A stretch of DNA of 33,059 nt from Thermoplasmata archaeon. Its GTDB lineage: Archaea > Thermoplasmatota > Thermoplasmata > Methanomassiliicoccales > Methanomethylophilaceae. Each line of letters starts with the position of its first letter. The stretch's first letter is position 1. A model generated the notes under the pieces. The model ran no database searches. It saw only the letters and a program-made list of their open reading frames with translations, and had not been told where the DNA came from. Both the position numbers and the translations under genes were made by a program. Below are positions 1 to 9,200 of this stretch, piece after piece. Where the stretch lies: positions 1-33,059 of the forward strand of contig SUST01000014.1 in assembly GCA_015063285.1 (NCBI GenBank), written 5' to 3'.

Positions 1-19
1 AGATGCTGGATAAGGATGG

Positions 20-128
20 TCCCCACTCCCTGATTTGAACAGGGGACCTGCTGATTTCAGCGGCTGTATCGGGTTTTACCGAAAACACTCTACAGTCAGC
101 CGCTCTAGCCAGTCTGAGCTAAGTGGGG
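20..128 (-). tRNA. tRNA-Tyr (anticodon GTA) with a 34-nt intron
   Basis: Folded by hand on the minus strand. The acceptor CCCCACT (122-128) pairs with AGTGGGG (21-27), with A73 at 20. The D stem is GCTC/GAGC (116-119 with 102-105), the anticodon stem GCTGA/TCAGC (96-100 with 50-54), and the T stem CCCTG/CAGGG (40-44 with 28-32) closes a TTCAAAT loop. The loop CTGTAG-A holds anticodon GTA. C1-G72 and A73 are the usual archaeal tyrosine identity elements. Between positions 37 and 38 lies an insert at 56-89, the canonical archaeal intron site; its CTGTA complement segment (64-68 on the plus strand) can pair with the anticodon loop, as pre-tRNA introns often do. CCA is not encoded. The matching tyrosyl-tRNA synthetase is also in this window. 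Confidence 0.95.
56..89 (-). other. tRNA-Tyr intron
   Basis: These 34 nt interrupt the tRNA between nucleotides 37 and 38 of the anticodon loop. The exons on both sides join into a complete cloverleaf once it is removed. Because an A stands on both sides of the junction the exact cut could shift by one base. Removal would be by the archaeal bulge-helix-bulge splicing endonuclease (known biology). Confidence 0.88.
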
Positions 129-152
129 ACTTAGATTTGGGGATGCGTACCC

Positions 153-163
153 ATTATAAAAAG
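153..163 (-). promoter_or_regulatory. TATA box of tRNA-Tyr
   Basis: The minus strand reads CTTTTTATAAT about 29 bases ahead of the first tRNA nucleotide, the normal archaeal TATA-to-start distance. Confidence 0.6.
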
Positions 164-175
164 CCGTTGGTGATA

Positions 176-919
176 TCAGCGGAAGTAGGATAAATCCTCA
201 GGATTGGTCTCAGCCAGAGCCTGTACCTCATTGTTGATCTGCTCTACCTGCTGGATGTCATCCTGCATCTCGGCCGTGTCCAGTTCTATTCCAAGAACTT
301 TGCACAGCACATCTACCACACATTTGGCGCTCTTGTGATCCAGAAGGAAGCCCGACGTTTCTCCCATAAGGCATGCTGCATCGATATCGTATTCGTTGGC
401 GAGGAGCAGGAACATCGCTGCCGCTCCCACGATGCCGCCCTGAGGTTCGTTGGGACGGAATTGGGCACCCTTCTTCTCAAGCATCGACTTGATCTTCGAA
501 TCGTTGCTCACTGCAAGCACGCGGGGTTCCTTCACGACCTCTCCCAATCCGTATCCGCCCAGAGTGATGATCAGTTTGGGATCGTATCCGATGATCTTGT
601 CGAAGATGAACTTGCATAGTTCGAACTGTCCCTGAGGTGTCGATGCCTGATAGTCTCCCTGCAGGAAGAGGATGTCGTGGCCGTTGACGTCCTTCACGTA
701 CCAAAGCTCGTTGCATGCAGAATAGAAATAGCTGTCAGAATCCACGAAGACCTGCGGGGGCAGTTCGCTGCTGAGGATGGTGGCCATCCTCTTCGCATCC
801 AATTTGTAGCTGATGAAGTCCGCTGCGATCTTACCGACGTTCCCGACCCCGGGCAGCCCCTCTATGAAGATGAGATTCTTGAATTCGGGTCTGCACTCAT
901 ACGTTATGATGCTTTCCAT
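176..919 (-). CDS. PAC2-family protein (proteasome assembly chaperone-like)
   Basis: About 247 residues, the usual length of archaeal PAC2 (DUF75/COG2047) proteins. The N-terminal IFIEGLPGVGNVGKIAADF segment is the family hallmark, followed by a GGYGLGE stretch near residue 125 and PNEPQGGIVGAAAMFL near 160. Eukaryotic relatives chaperone proteasome alpha-ring assembly. The archaeal role is not proven, but the proteasome alpha gene sits elsewhere in this window. It is last in the rpl44e-rps27e-aif2a-nop10 operon, and its start overlaps the end of nop10. Two ATGs compete, at 928 and 919. I chose 919 because GAGGAG lies about 10 bases ahead of it but only 1 base ahead of the other. Function beyond the family is inference. 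Confidence 0.85.
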   Translation of the reverse strand: MESIITYECRPEFKNLIFIEGLPGVGNVGKIAADFISYKLDAKRMATILSSELPPQVFVDSDSYFYSACNELWYVKDVNGHDILFLQGDYQASTPQGQFELCKFIFDKIIGYDPKLIITLGGYGLGEVVKEPRVLAVSNDSKIKSMLEKKGAQFRPNEPQGGIVGAAAMFLLLANEYDIDAACLMGETSGFLLDHKSAKCVVDVLCKVLGIELDTAEMQDDIQQVEQINNEVQALAETNPEDLSYFR

Positions 920-1085
920 TCTCTCCATACTCCTCGAGTATCGCCTTGCGGCGGTATTCCCCCATGCGATCCTCCGGGGAATATCTCGGAGGTATCGGGT
1001 TCACAGTAGCTTTACCGCAGATCGGACATACCATAGAAAGTGTATATCTGGCACAGTCGTTGCATTTGCGGATTTCGCTTTTCAT
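897..1085 (-). CDS. nop10: H/ACA RNP protein Nop10
   Basis: A 62-residue protein starting MKSEIRKC, with the zinc ribbon of archaeal Nop10 (CNDC and CPIC) and the conserved tail PPRYSPEDRMGEYRR. Nop10 binds Cbf5 in H/ACA ribonucleoproteins that make pseudouridine in rRNA and tRNA. An upstream in-frame Met at 1100 would overlap aIF2-alpha by 14 bases and add residues the family lacks, so I take 1085. That start lies one base past the aif2a stop. The aif2a-nop10 pairing is a common archaeal arrangement and supports the call. Confidence 0.95.
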   Translation of the reverse strand: MKSEIRKCNDCARYTLSMVCPICGKATVNPIPPRYSPEDRMGEYRRKAILEEYGENGKHHNV

Positions 1086-1086
1086 C

Positions 1087-1869
1087 TCACTTGCTCTCAC
1101 GTTTGAGCACCGCAGTGCCGTCGTTCGATGTAAGGGATTCGATGGCCGTGTTGCTAACGGTCTTCATGATGTCCTCTGCCTCTTTGTAATCGGCAGCTGT
1201 GACGAGGATCCTGTATCTGGGGCATCCCACACAGGTGATCTCCACTGAGGATCCGTCGGCGGCTGCGAGGCCGGCCATGAGTGCGGTCTTGATGAGCTCC
1301 ATTCCGTCAGGTGCTGAAGAGCTCATCTCGAGGATTCCGTCGATCTGCACCATGGGTGCTGCGACGTTCTCCTTCGCGACTTCCATAAAAGTATCGGTCC
1401 ACTTCCCCTTGAATTCCGAAAGGAAATCATCGGGGTAAGCGACCGCTGATTCGAAGGCACTGTACAGTGTCTCGTAGGCATCCAGGAGTTCGTCCCCGAA
1501 CTGCTTGTATGCCTTGTCTATGTCAATTCCCATCCTTTCAGCGACGATCTCGAGAAGTTTCTCTGCCTTCTTCTCGTTCTTCCATTGCTGGATCTTCTCG
1601 CGCTTCTGGTGTTCGTTGACGGATTTTAAAGAAAGGTCGATGTGACCTTTGGTTGAATCCACGCCCAGAACTTTGCAGACGATTTTTTGTCCTTCTCTGA
1701 CGAAGTCCCTGATGTACTTAACCCAGCCAGTGGCGACATCCCTTACGTGAATGAATCCTTCCTTGTCATCGTACTCGTCCAGAGTGACGAATGCTCCGAA
1801 GTTCTTCACGCTCTTGACGGTGCAGACTACGAGCTCACCGTTCTCGGGAAGTCCCCTGACCCTTGACAT
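1087..1869 (-). CDS. eif2a: Translation initiation factor aIF2 subunit alpha
   Basis: A 260-residue protein of the usual family length. Residues about 10-85 form the S1/OB RNA-binding domain (GELVVCTVKSVKNFGAFVTL, then GFIHVRDVA and KVLGVD). A helical middle domain follows, then an alpha/beta C-terminal domain that in the heterotrimer contacts the gamma subunit. aIF2 delivers initiator Met-tRNA to the small ribosomal subunit. The ATG shares one base with the TGA of rps27e and the stop is one base from nop10, so the four small genes are translated from one message. I saw nothing unusual. Confidence 0.96.
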   Translation of the reverse strand: MSRVRGLPENGELVVCTVKSVKNFGAFVTLDEYDDKEGFIHVRDVATGWVKYIRDFVREGQKIVCKVLGVDSTKGHIDLSLKSVNEHQKREKIQQWKNEKKAEKLLEIVAERMGIDIDKAYKQFGDELLDAYETLYSAFESAVAYPDDFLSEFKGKWTDTFMEVAKENVAAPMVQIDGILEMSSSAPDGMELIKTALMAGLAAADGSSVEITCVGCPRYRILVTAADYKEAEDIMKTVSNTAIESLTSNDGTAVLKRESK

Positions 1870-2036
1870 CAGTTGACTACCTCAATGACTTCGCCCTTGA
1901 TGTCTCCGACACCGCCCTTGGGGACGATGAGGGTTGCACCGCAGACGTGGCAGGTGACCTTGGTCGCTGCCTTCTTGAAAGCGATCTGCTCGTTTTCGCA
2001 GTCGGGGCATTTGATCTTGATGAAATCTCCGGTCAT
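1869..2036 (-). CDS. rps27e: Small ribosomal subunit protein eS27
   Basis: 55 residues from MTGDFIKIKCPDCENEQ, a zinc ribbon with CPDC and CHVC pairs and the archaeal S27e ending GVGDIKGEVIEVVN. The frame is open further upstream to 2111, but that stretch lies inside rpl44e and the family begins here. It is encoded between rpl44e and aif2a, the order seen in many archaea, with only 5 bases to rpl44e. Confidence 0.95.
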   Translation of the reverse strand: MTGDFIKIKCPDCENEQIAFKKAATKVTCHVCGATLIVPKGGVGDIKGEVIEVVN

Positions 2037-2041
2037 GATAA

Positions 2042-2320
2042 TCACTCCACGAGTTCGAATTTCTTGGCACGGATGCAGGGGGAGATGTTGGCCTTCTTGC
2101 ACTGGGTGCATCTGTACCTGAGGTTGATCCTCTTGGTGGGCTTCTCTCTTCCTTCGGGTTTAGGCCTGGGGAAACCTCCGTAACCAGCGGTCACTTTTCT
2201 GAATCTCCTCTGACCCCATTTGAGTTCACTTGCCTTCTTCTTCTTGACCCTCTCCACCTCTTGCTCGGTGTGGGCCTTGCAGGTCGGGCAGTATCTTTTG
2301 ATTGTTCTGGGCATTTTCAT
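2042..2320 (-). CDS. rpl44e: Large ribosomal subunit protein eL42 (L44e)
   Basis: 92 residues starting MKMPRTIKRYCPTCKAHTEQ, with the zinc-binding CPTC and CTQC pairs and the basic KKKKASELKWGQRRF and PKPEGREKPTKRINLRYRC segments typical of L44e, which sits near the ribosomal E site. The start at 2320 follows a GGTGA ribosome binding site with 5-base spacing (2326-2330). Longer in-frame starts up to 2386 read through the promoter and are rejected. It heads the operon with rps27e, aif2a, nop10 and the PAC2 gene. Confidence 0.95.
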   Translation of the reverse strand: MKMPRTIKRYCPTCKAHTEQEVERVKKKKASELKWGQRRFRKVTAGYGGFPRPKPEGREKPTKRINLRYRCTQCKKANISPCIRAKKFELVE

Positions 2321-2361
2321 GGTATTCACCTTGAATTGAATCGGGCGTGCTATTATCGAAG

Positions 2362-2372
2362 TTATATAAAAA
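2362..2372 (-). promoter_or_regulatory. TATA box of the rpl44e operon
   Basis: The minus strand reads TTTTTATATAA about 45 bases ahead of the rpl44e ATG. The predicted transcript start near 2341 leaves a leader of about 20 bases that contains the GGTGA site. Confidence 0.6.
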
Positions 2373-2396
2373 CTTGATACCATCACTCACGCGCGA

Positions 2397-3125
2397 TTAC
2401 ATTATATTGATATCGTCTGGTCTCTTCTTGATCATGGCATCGGACATGCTCTCGATCCCTCCGTCGGGTTTCGATATGAGCACATCGTAGGCCGTGTTCA
2501 GGAACAGGCCGTTCTCGACCACTCCGGGGATGACGTCGATCCTCGATTCCAGGAAGAACGGTTTCTCGATCGCCTCGAACTTGCAGTCGTAGATGTAGTT
2601 GCCGCTGTCGGTCACGATGGGTTCTCCGTCCCTTATCCTCAGCTCTGCCTTGCAGCCCTGTTGCTCCAGCGCGAATTTGGTATGCTTGTGGCCGAATCTG
2701 AGGACTTCCACCGGAAGTGGTGCCTTTGTACCGAGCTTCTCCACGAGTTTGGATTCGTCGGCGATGATGATCTCCTTCTCGGTGGCCGCAGCCACGATCT
2801 TCTCCCTGAGGAGTGCTCCTCCGAGTCCCTTGATAAGCTGCATGTTGGGGTCGACCTCGTCCGCACCGTCGATGGTGACGTTTAGGGTACCGATCTCGTC
2901 GAGTTCCACAATCTTGATGCCGAGGCTCCTTGCTAGTTCCTCGCTCTGGAAGGATGTGGCCGTGCATGTGAGGTCCCAGCCTTCTGCGACGAGTTCGCCG
3001 ATCCTCTCGATCATGAACTTCGCGGTGGATCCGGTCCCGAGTCCGACTGCCATACCGTCCTTGACGTACCTGTCAACAGCTTCCCTGGCGACCAGTTTCT
3101 TCATCGCGTTCGCATCAAGACTCAT
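2397..3125 (-). CDS. rpiA: Ribose-5-phosphate isomerase A
   Basis: 242 residues, the usual RpiA length. Visible family motifs are VGLGTGSTA near residue 28 (phosphate-binding loop), DGADEVDP near 86 (catalytic Asp region) and KGLGGALLREKI near 100 (catalytic Glu/Lys region). The enzyme interconverts ribose 5-phosphate and ribulose 5-phosphate; in methanogens it links the reverse ribulose-monophosphate route to nucleotide synthesis. It is a single gene, divergent from dph6, and ends 77 bases before the rpl44e start, so the two are probably separate transcripts. Confidence 0.96.
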   Translation of the reverse strand: MSLDANAMKKLVAREAVDRYVKDGMAVGLGTGSTAKFMIERIGELVAEGWDLTCTATSFQSEELARSLGIKIVELDEIGTLNVTIDGADEVDPNMQLIKGLGGALLREKIVAAATEKEIIIADESKLVEKLGTKAPLPVEVLRFGHKHTKFALEQQGCKAELRIRDGEPIVTDSGNYIYDCKFEAIEKPFFLESRIDVIPGVVENGLFLNTAYDVLISKPDGGIESMSDAMIKKRPDDINIM

Positions 3126-3153
3126 TGTGTCCCTCGGTATTCCCCAGAATGCA

Positions 3154-3166
3154 CCATAATAAAAAA
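3154..3166. promoter_or_regulatory. Shared AT-rich core between the rpiA and dph6 promoters
   Basis: CCATAATAAAAAA lies centrally in the 75-base divergent gap. It can serve as a TATA box leftward, giving a start near 3131 for rpiA, and rightward, giving a start near 3182 for dph6. This is inference from spacing only. Confidence 0.45.
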
Positions 3167-3200
3167 CATTCTTTTACCGCGGGAGCGTGCATGTGTGCAT

Positions 3201-3869
3201 ATGAGGCTAGCATCCCTGTATTCCGGCGGAAAGGACTCCACTTTCTCGCTGTACATCATGGAGCAGATGGGACACGACGTACCTTACTTGGTCAATGTGA
3301 AGCCGGAGGACAAGGCATCATGGATCTTCCATACGCCGAACCTCTCGGTGGTCCCTCTCATGGCCGAGTCCATGGGAAAGGAACTTGTCACGGCTCCGAG
3401 CACCGGTACCGAGGAGGGGGACATGGAAGGGCTCAGGAAGGCATTGGAGGGATTGGATGTCGAAGGTGTCATAACCGGTGCCGTCTGGTCCGATTACCAA
3501 TGGGACAGGATGAACCTGGTCTGCAACGATCTCGGCCTCAAGGTGTTCTCCCCTCTGTGGAGGAAGGATCAGGACCTTCTGATGGATGCGTTCCTCCAGT
3601 CGGGCATCAGGGCGATAATCGTGGGATGCTTTGCAGAAGGCCTCGGCGAGGAATGGCTGGGACGCGAGATCGATGCGGATGCCGTTAAGGATCTGAAGAA
3701 GCTCCGTGAGAAGTACGGCATCAGCATCATGGGCGAGGGAGGGGAATACGAGTCGATGACCCTCGATTCCCCTATGCATTCCCACCCTCTGGAGATAGTA
3801 GATTCCAATAAGGTTTGGAAGAGGGACAACGGGACCCTTGACGTCACATCGGCCAGATTAGTTCAGTGA
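3201..3869 (+). CDS. dph6: Diphthine--ammonia ligase (Dph6, ATP pyrophosphatase family)
   Basis: 222 residues with the N-terminal PP-loop [11 protein letters not shown], which binds ATP. The rest matches the archaeal Dph6/COG2102 family: [16 protein letters not shown] in the middle, then [29 protein letters not shown] and [15 protein letters not shown]. It carries out the last step in making diphthamide on elongation factor 2. A GTG two codons upstream (3195) is possible, but ATG at 3201 gives the family start [13 protein letters not shown]. The 3' end overlaps the convergent copA by 12 bases. Confidence 0.93.
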   Translation: MRLASLYSGGKDSTFSLYIMEQMGHDVPYLVNVKPEDKASWIFHTPNLSVVPLMAESMGKELVTAPSTGTEEGDMEGLRKALEGLDVEGVITGAVWSDYQWDRMNLVCNDLGLKVFSPLWRKDQDLLMDAFLQSGIRAIIVGCFAEGLGEEWLGREIDADAVKDLKKLREKYGISIMGEGGEYESMTLDSPMHSHPLEIVDSNKVWKRDNGTLDVTSARLVQ

Positions 3870-6062
3870 TTTGGGTTCGAACCTTCTCATCCTAAGTGCA
3901 TTCGATACGACAGAGATCGATGAGAGCGACATAGCTGCCGCCGCCAATATAGGCATCAGCATCACGAGATCGGTGTATCCGAAAAGGACAGGGAGTCCTG
4001 CGGCGATCGGTATGCAGACCGCATTGTACCCAAGTGCGAAGAACAGGTTCTGCTTGATGTTCTTGAGGGTGGCTCTTCCAATCTCGAGAGCGGCGGGGAC
4101 CGTCCTCAGGTCGTCGTTCATCATCACGATGTCGGCCGATTCGATCGCGATATCGGTCCCGGATCCCACTGCAAGACCGACATCGGCCTGCGTGAGTGCA
4201 GGGGCATCGTTGATGCCGTCGCCCGTCATGGCCACATGCTTCTGGCGGACCTGCAGCTTCTTGACAGTATCCAGTTTGTCCTGGGGTTTGGTCTCTGCTA
4301 TCACTTTGTCAATTCCAGCCTGTGCCGCTATGGTCTCTGCCGTCTCCTTACGGTCCCCAGTGACCATCATGACATCGACCCCCATGGATTTCAGCGAGGA
4401 TATCGCAGCCGGGCTCTCGTCCCTCATCGGGTCCGATACGACGATAGAGCCTGAGGGTACACCGTCGATGGCGACCAGGATTCCTGGGGCTTCATGGAAG
4501 GATATCCCGTTCTCCTCCATGAGTGCGCGGTTCCCGACCAACACGGTCTGGCCATCCACATTGCAGCGTATCCCCTGTCCGGTTATCGCTTCGAAATCCG
4601 AATGAGGAGGCAGATTGATCCCATTTTCCTTAGCATAATTGACAACAGCCTCTGCCAGGGGGTGTTCCGAATCGGTTTCCGCGGCTGCGACGATGGATAT
4701 GAACTTCTTCTCATCAAGTCCAGTGATGATGCTGGTGATGGTAGGATGTCCTTTGGTGATCGTACCGGTTTTGTCCAGTATCACGGTGTCTATGTGTGCG
4801 GCAGCCTCTATGGAGGATGCTGTCTTGAATAATACCCCATGCTTCGAACCGTTGCCGGTACCTATGACGATCGCCAGAGGTGTGGCCAGCCCCAGTGCGC
4901 ATGGACAGGAGATCACGAGCACCGATATGGCGATGGTGACGCAGAACTCTAGGTCGTATCCGCTGTCAGGGAAGAACTGTCCTGCGACGAACCACGCGAT
5001 ACCTGATGCGATGGCGATCAGTATGACTGCAGGCACGAATTTGGCTGCAATCTTATCAGCGAGATGAGCGACAGGTGCCTTCGTTCCCTGGGCCATCTCG
5101 ATCATCCTAGCAATCTGGTAGAGGACAGTCTCTTCGCCGGTCTTCTCGATCCTGACTTTGAGGCTTCCGTTACCGTTGACCGTAGCGCCGTACACGACCG
5201 AATCTACATTCTTCGAGACGGGTATGGATTCCCCGGTGAGCATTGACTCGTTGACGGCCGAGCTCCCTTCTATGACCATCCCATCCGCAGGTATGGATTC
5301 CCCCGGACGGATCAATACGACGTCCCCGACGATCAATGATGACGCATCGACCTCATACTCCTTGCCGTCCACTATGATCGTAGCCTTGCTGGGGGCCAGG
5401 GATAGCAGCTTCCTGAGGGAATCGTTGGTGTTGTGCTTCGAACGGGCTTCCATGTATTTCCCGACGCTCACAAGTGCGATGATCATTCCTGCGGAGTCGA
5501 AGCTCAGCATTATGTGCATGTGCTCGTCAGTAGAGAAAGCGAGCATGGTGTAATAGAGTCCCATGGCAAGGGAAGCCAGGGTGCTGATGGAGACCAGTGA
5601 GTCCATGGTGGGGCTCTTGGTCTTCAGTGCAGGGATGCCCTTCTTGTAGAAGCGTCTTCCCGAGTACATTATCGGTAAGAACAGAACGAGCTGTATGATA
5701 CAATCCGTTCTGGTATCCCAGGGCATATCCAGGCCCAGCATCGGTCCCATGGCTATGATGCTGAGCGGGATAGCGAACAATATGGCGACTATCAGGTCCC
5801 GCTTCTGTATCTTGAGGGCTTCCAGTTCCTGCTGTTCGGCCTTCTCGCGGTCATCGCTGATCATCTGGTATCCGGCGGAGGTGACAGCCCTGCCGATCAT
5901 CTCCTCCGTGACCTTCGATTCGTCATAGGTGACCGTGGCGGTGTTGTTTCCGAAATTGGCCACGACGCTCTCGATGCCGTCGATCTCTCCGATCGCTCCC
6001 TCGATCCTGCTGGAGCAGGCGGCGCATGTCATTCCGCCTATGCGAAAAACGTGCGTCTTCAT
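3858..6062 (-). CDS. copA: Copper-exporting P1B-type ATPase
   Basis: 734 residues. One N-terminal heavy-metal domain (GMTCAAC at 10-16) is followed by eight predicted membrane segments. Visible motifs are TGES 276-279 (actuator), CPC 386-388 (transmembrane metal site), DKTGT 430-434 (phosphorylated Asp), SEHPLAEA 465-472, and TGDGIND 613-619. The YN near 679 and MSLSS at 711-715 with CPC define the Cu(I) subclass (P1B-1). It pumps Cu(I) out of the cytoplasm. Its ATG overlaps the copZ stop by 4 bases, so it is translationally coupled to the chaperone that would hand it copper. No copper-responsive repressor gene lies next to it. Confidence 0.95.
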   Translation of the reverse strand: MKTHVFRIGGMTCAACSSRIEGAIGEIDGIESVVANFGNNTATVTYDESKVTEEMIGRAVTSAGYQMISDDREKAEQQELEALKIQKRDLIVAILFAIPLSIIAMGPMLGLDMPWDTRTDCIIQLVLFLPIMYSGRRFYKKGIPALKTKSPTMDSLVSISTLASLAMGLYYTMLAFSTDEHMHIMLSFDSAGMIIALVSVGKYMEARSKHNTNDSLRKLLSLAPSKATIIVDGKEYEVDASSLIVGDVVLIRPGESIPADGMVIEGSSAVNESMLTGESIPVSKNVDSVVYGATVNGNGSLKVRIEKTGEETVLYQIARMIEMAQGTKAPVAHLADKIAAKFVPAVILIAIASGIAWFVAGQFFPDSGYDLEFCVTIAISVLVISCPCALGLATPLAIVIGTGNGSKHGVLFKTASSIEAAAHIDTVILDKTGTITKGHPTITSIITGLDEKKFISIVAAAETDSEHPLAEAVVNYAKENGINLPPHSDFEAITGQGIRCNVDGQTVLVGNRALMEENGISFHEAPGILVAIDGVPSGSIVVSDPMRDESPAAISSLKSMGVDVMMVTGDRKETAETIAAQAGIDKVIAETKPQDKLDTVKKLQVRQKHVAMTGDGINDAPALTQADVGLAVGSGTDIAIESADIVMMNDDLRTVPAALEIGRATLKNIKQNLFFALGYNAVCIPIAAGLPVLFGYTDLVMLMPILAAAAMSLSSISVVSNALRMRRFEPKSLN

Positions 6063-6277
6063 GAGAAGAGTCCGTGCTTCACAGATGCTCTGAACCCGGC
6101 ATCGACGACGGCCGAGATCAGTTCCTCGTCGGTGGCCCCGTCGTGTTCGACGACGGCCTTACCCGACTTGAGGTTCACATCGACCTTCTTCACCTTGCCC
6201 AGAGCGTTCAGCTTCTCGTTGACCTTGCTAACGCATCCTTCGCACATCATGCCTTCGATTTTCAATGTCGTCTTCAT
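6059..6277 (-). CDS. copZ: CopZ-like copper chaperone (HMA domain)
   Basis: 72 residues forming one complete heavy-metal-associated domain. The metal-binding loop is GMMCEGC at 9-15 (C12, C15), then the standard beta-alpha-beta repeat ending in AGF. It would carry Cu(I) to CopA, which follows with a 4-base ATGA overlap. It starts one base after the helicase-nuclease stop, so all three genes probably share a transcript. The loop has MMC rather than MTC, a common variant. Confidence 0.93.
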   Translation of the reverse strand: MKTTLKIEGMMCEGCVSKVNEKLNALGKVKKVDVNLKSGKAVVEHDGATDEELISAVVDAGFRASVKHGLFS

Positions 6278-6278
6278 C

Positions 6279-9200
6279 TCAAACCCTCTCTATTGCATCA
6301 ATTATTCCCGCGATCTCCTTGTCGGGATTCTTCCAGAATCCGGGCGTCCAGACCCTGTGGATTTTCCATCCTCTGGACTCTAGGTACTTCTGCCTGTGGT
6401 AGTCCCTCTCCCTCGTCGATTCGGAGATCTCGTAAAGACGGCTGTCGCATTCTATTCCCAGGATGTAACGGTCGTTCTGTTTCACTGCAAGGTCTATCTG
6501 GTATCCTCCGATACCGACGTTCCTCTCCACGGAGTAACCCTTCCTGAGGAGGGCGTTGTAGACCTTGTCGGCTATGTGGCCTGAATTGAATTCCTCTGTG
6601 CGTACCCAGCGGTCGTCACCGAACGAGTGCAGGATGGAATCGGCCAGATCCCTGTTCCCGCTGCTGATAGCATCGGCGTACTGCAGGTATTTCTTCAGTA
6701 TGCGGGGGCCGTCGTTCTTGTTGTCCTCCACCTGGAGTTCCCTGGGTTCGAATGAGGATACGATGTAGATCTTCTTCTTCGCCCTGGATACGGCGACGTT
6801 AAGACGGTTCTCACCACCGCGGTTGTTCAGCCATCCGAATCTCTGCATCAGCCTTCCGTCAGAGTTCTTGGCGTATCCTATGGAGAACACGATGACATCA
6901 CGCTCATCTCCCTGAACGCTCTCGATGTTCTTGATGAACAGACCGACATCCTCTCCGTTGTCGAACCTCTTCATCTCGTTGGCGACGAGCTTTCCGAACT
7001 CCCCGTCCTTGGCGCATTCCTCATCCAGGACATCGTTGATCAGGTCCCTCTGGGATGCGTTGAATGTGATGATACCTATGGTCTCGTTGTTCTTCCTGGA
7101 GGTGAATATGCCCCTGAGGAGTTCGATGACCTTCTTGGCCTCGGCCATGTTGGACTTGTTCTCCCACAGTCCGTCCACCTTGATGGTCTCGATGGGCGGT
7201 TTGGGCGGGTCTATCACATTGGGGGACACATATAGGCGTCCTCCGTAGAACGCGTAGTTGGAGAACGCTATGAGCTCCTCGTACTTCGACCTGTAGTGGA
7301 AGTTCAGCAGGATGGAGTCATACCTTGCCCTTGCCAGGTCCAGCAGTGACTCCTCCTCCAGTGCGGCGGATACGTCGTCGTCGAGGTCCTCCTCATCGGA
7401 ATCGTACTCGATCCTTCCGACTCCCAGGCTGGAGGGACGAAGCTGCTTGTGATCCCCTGCGACGACGACCTTCTTCGCACGGTAGATCGACGGGATACCC
7501 TTCTCCACATACATCTGGGAGGCCTCGTCGAATATGAGCAGGTCGAATACTCCCATCTCCAGCGGGAGTATCTCGGAAACCACCTCGGGGGTCAGCAGCC
7601 ATACGCGGACTCCCTGGAAGAGCTCGTACCCGTAGCGGTTGATGAACTTGTTCAGGTTCCATTTCCTCTTGGATTCGATGATCCTGTTGATGTCGCCGCG
7701 CCTCTTGGACTCGGAGATGTATCTCAGGTTGTTCTGGAGGATCTCCTCGACCTTGTCCTTGCACAGGATGCGCTTGTGCTCCATCTTCCTGTCCATGTCG
7801 CGGATGATGCTGTCGAAGTCCCAAATCTGCTGCATGATGTCCTTGTGCTCGGCATCGAACTTCATCAGATGCTCGTTGAGGATCCAGTTGAACATCCTGT
7901 CGTTGCTGTCCGAGAACTTCATCTTGGTGGATTCGGAGATCGACAGGATATCGTCCCCGTACAGCTTCTCGTCCGAGCTGAGCTTGGAATAGACGGTGGA
8001 CAGCGATGCGAACCTCTCGTAGTCGTCCAGGCCATCGATGATCTTCTTGGGGTCGTCCATCATCAGGGTGAGGGTGTGTTGGTTGTAGTTGTCGAAATAC
8101 TTCGAGGCCATCAGGGTGGTCTCCCTGTTGACCTTCCCTTTCGAGAACAGCCTTCCCATGAATCCCTTGGAGTTGAACTCCTTCATCTGCATCTCCAGGT
8201 CCATGAGGTCCGCCTTCATCTCACCGATGTTGAACTCTGAGAGGTTCATCTTCATCTGGGTGAGCCACGGGTTGGAGCCTGACAGCGTCTTGTAATCGTT
8301 GAAGTTCTTCATCAGGCTCTCGTTGTCGTACATCCTGTGGAGCTCGGATACCGTGGGGTACTGGAGCGCCAGGAGGCGCGGGTCTATGTGGGATTTGAGG
8401 ATCTTGTATTCGCTGAACTGGCGTTCATCGTTCAGATTGGTCTTCTCCATGCCGTACAGCTTGTAGGGTGCGATACCGAAGTCGCCCGGTGTATACATCA
8501 CATCGGCGATGCGGGTTAGCATCGAGACATCGTCGTCGATGCTGTCAGAGATGGTCTCCAGATCGGTACCCTTCTTGGGGGCTCCTGAGGCCAGCATGGT
8601 CTCTAGCTGCTTGTAGAACAGGTCCTTGTTTCCGACGTCGTCGATGAGAAGGCAGTATTTCGCCAGTGTCCCGAGACGGGAGTATACGACGTCCAGGGCG
8701 GTCTTCTTCTCGGAGACCATCAGGACGGTCTTTCCTTTCACGACCGCCGACGTTATCAGTCCTGTGATGACCTGTGATTTACCTGTCCCCGGAGGTCCCT
8801 GGACGACGATCTCGTCATCCCTGTCGATGGCAGTCAGGATGTTCTCCTGGGCGCTGTTGAGCGAGTTGATGTAGAACAGATCCTTCTCGGAGGCCTCCAT
8901 GCCCTTCTTCTTCAGGTCGTCCAGCGACAGGGGCTCCGGTTTGTCCGAGTAGAAATCGGTCTTGTCGAGGTTCTCCACAAGGTCTGTGAGGATACCGTTG
9001 ATCTCCTTTCCGGACAGGATGGCGTCGAAGTCCCTCTGGATAGAACTGGAGTACGTCGGGAACTTACCGACGATGATGTTCGGTACGAGTTCCATGTCCC
9101 CGGGAAGATAGTCGGGGAACTCCCCTGCCCTGTACTCGATGAATTCCATGGGCTCGGTGTTCTCGCATTTGATCTCGATTCCGTTCATGTGGAAGAAGTT

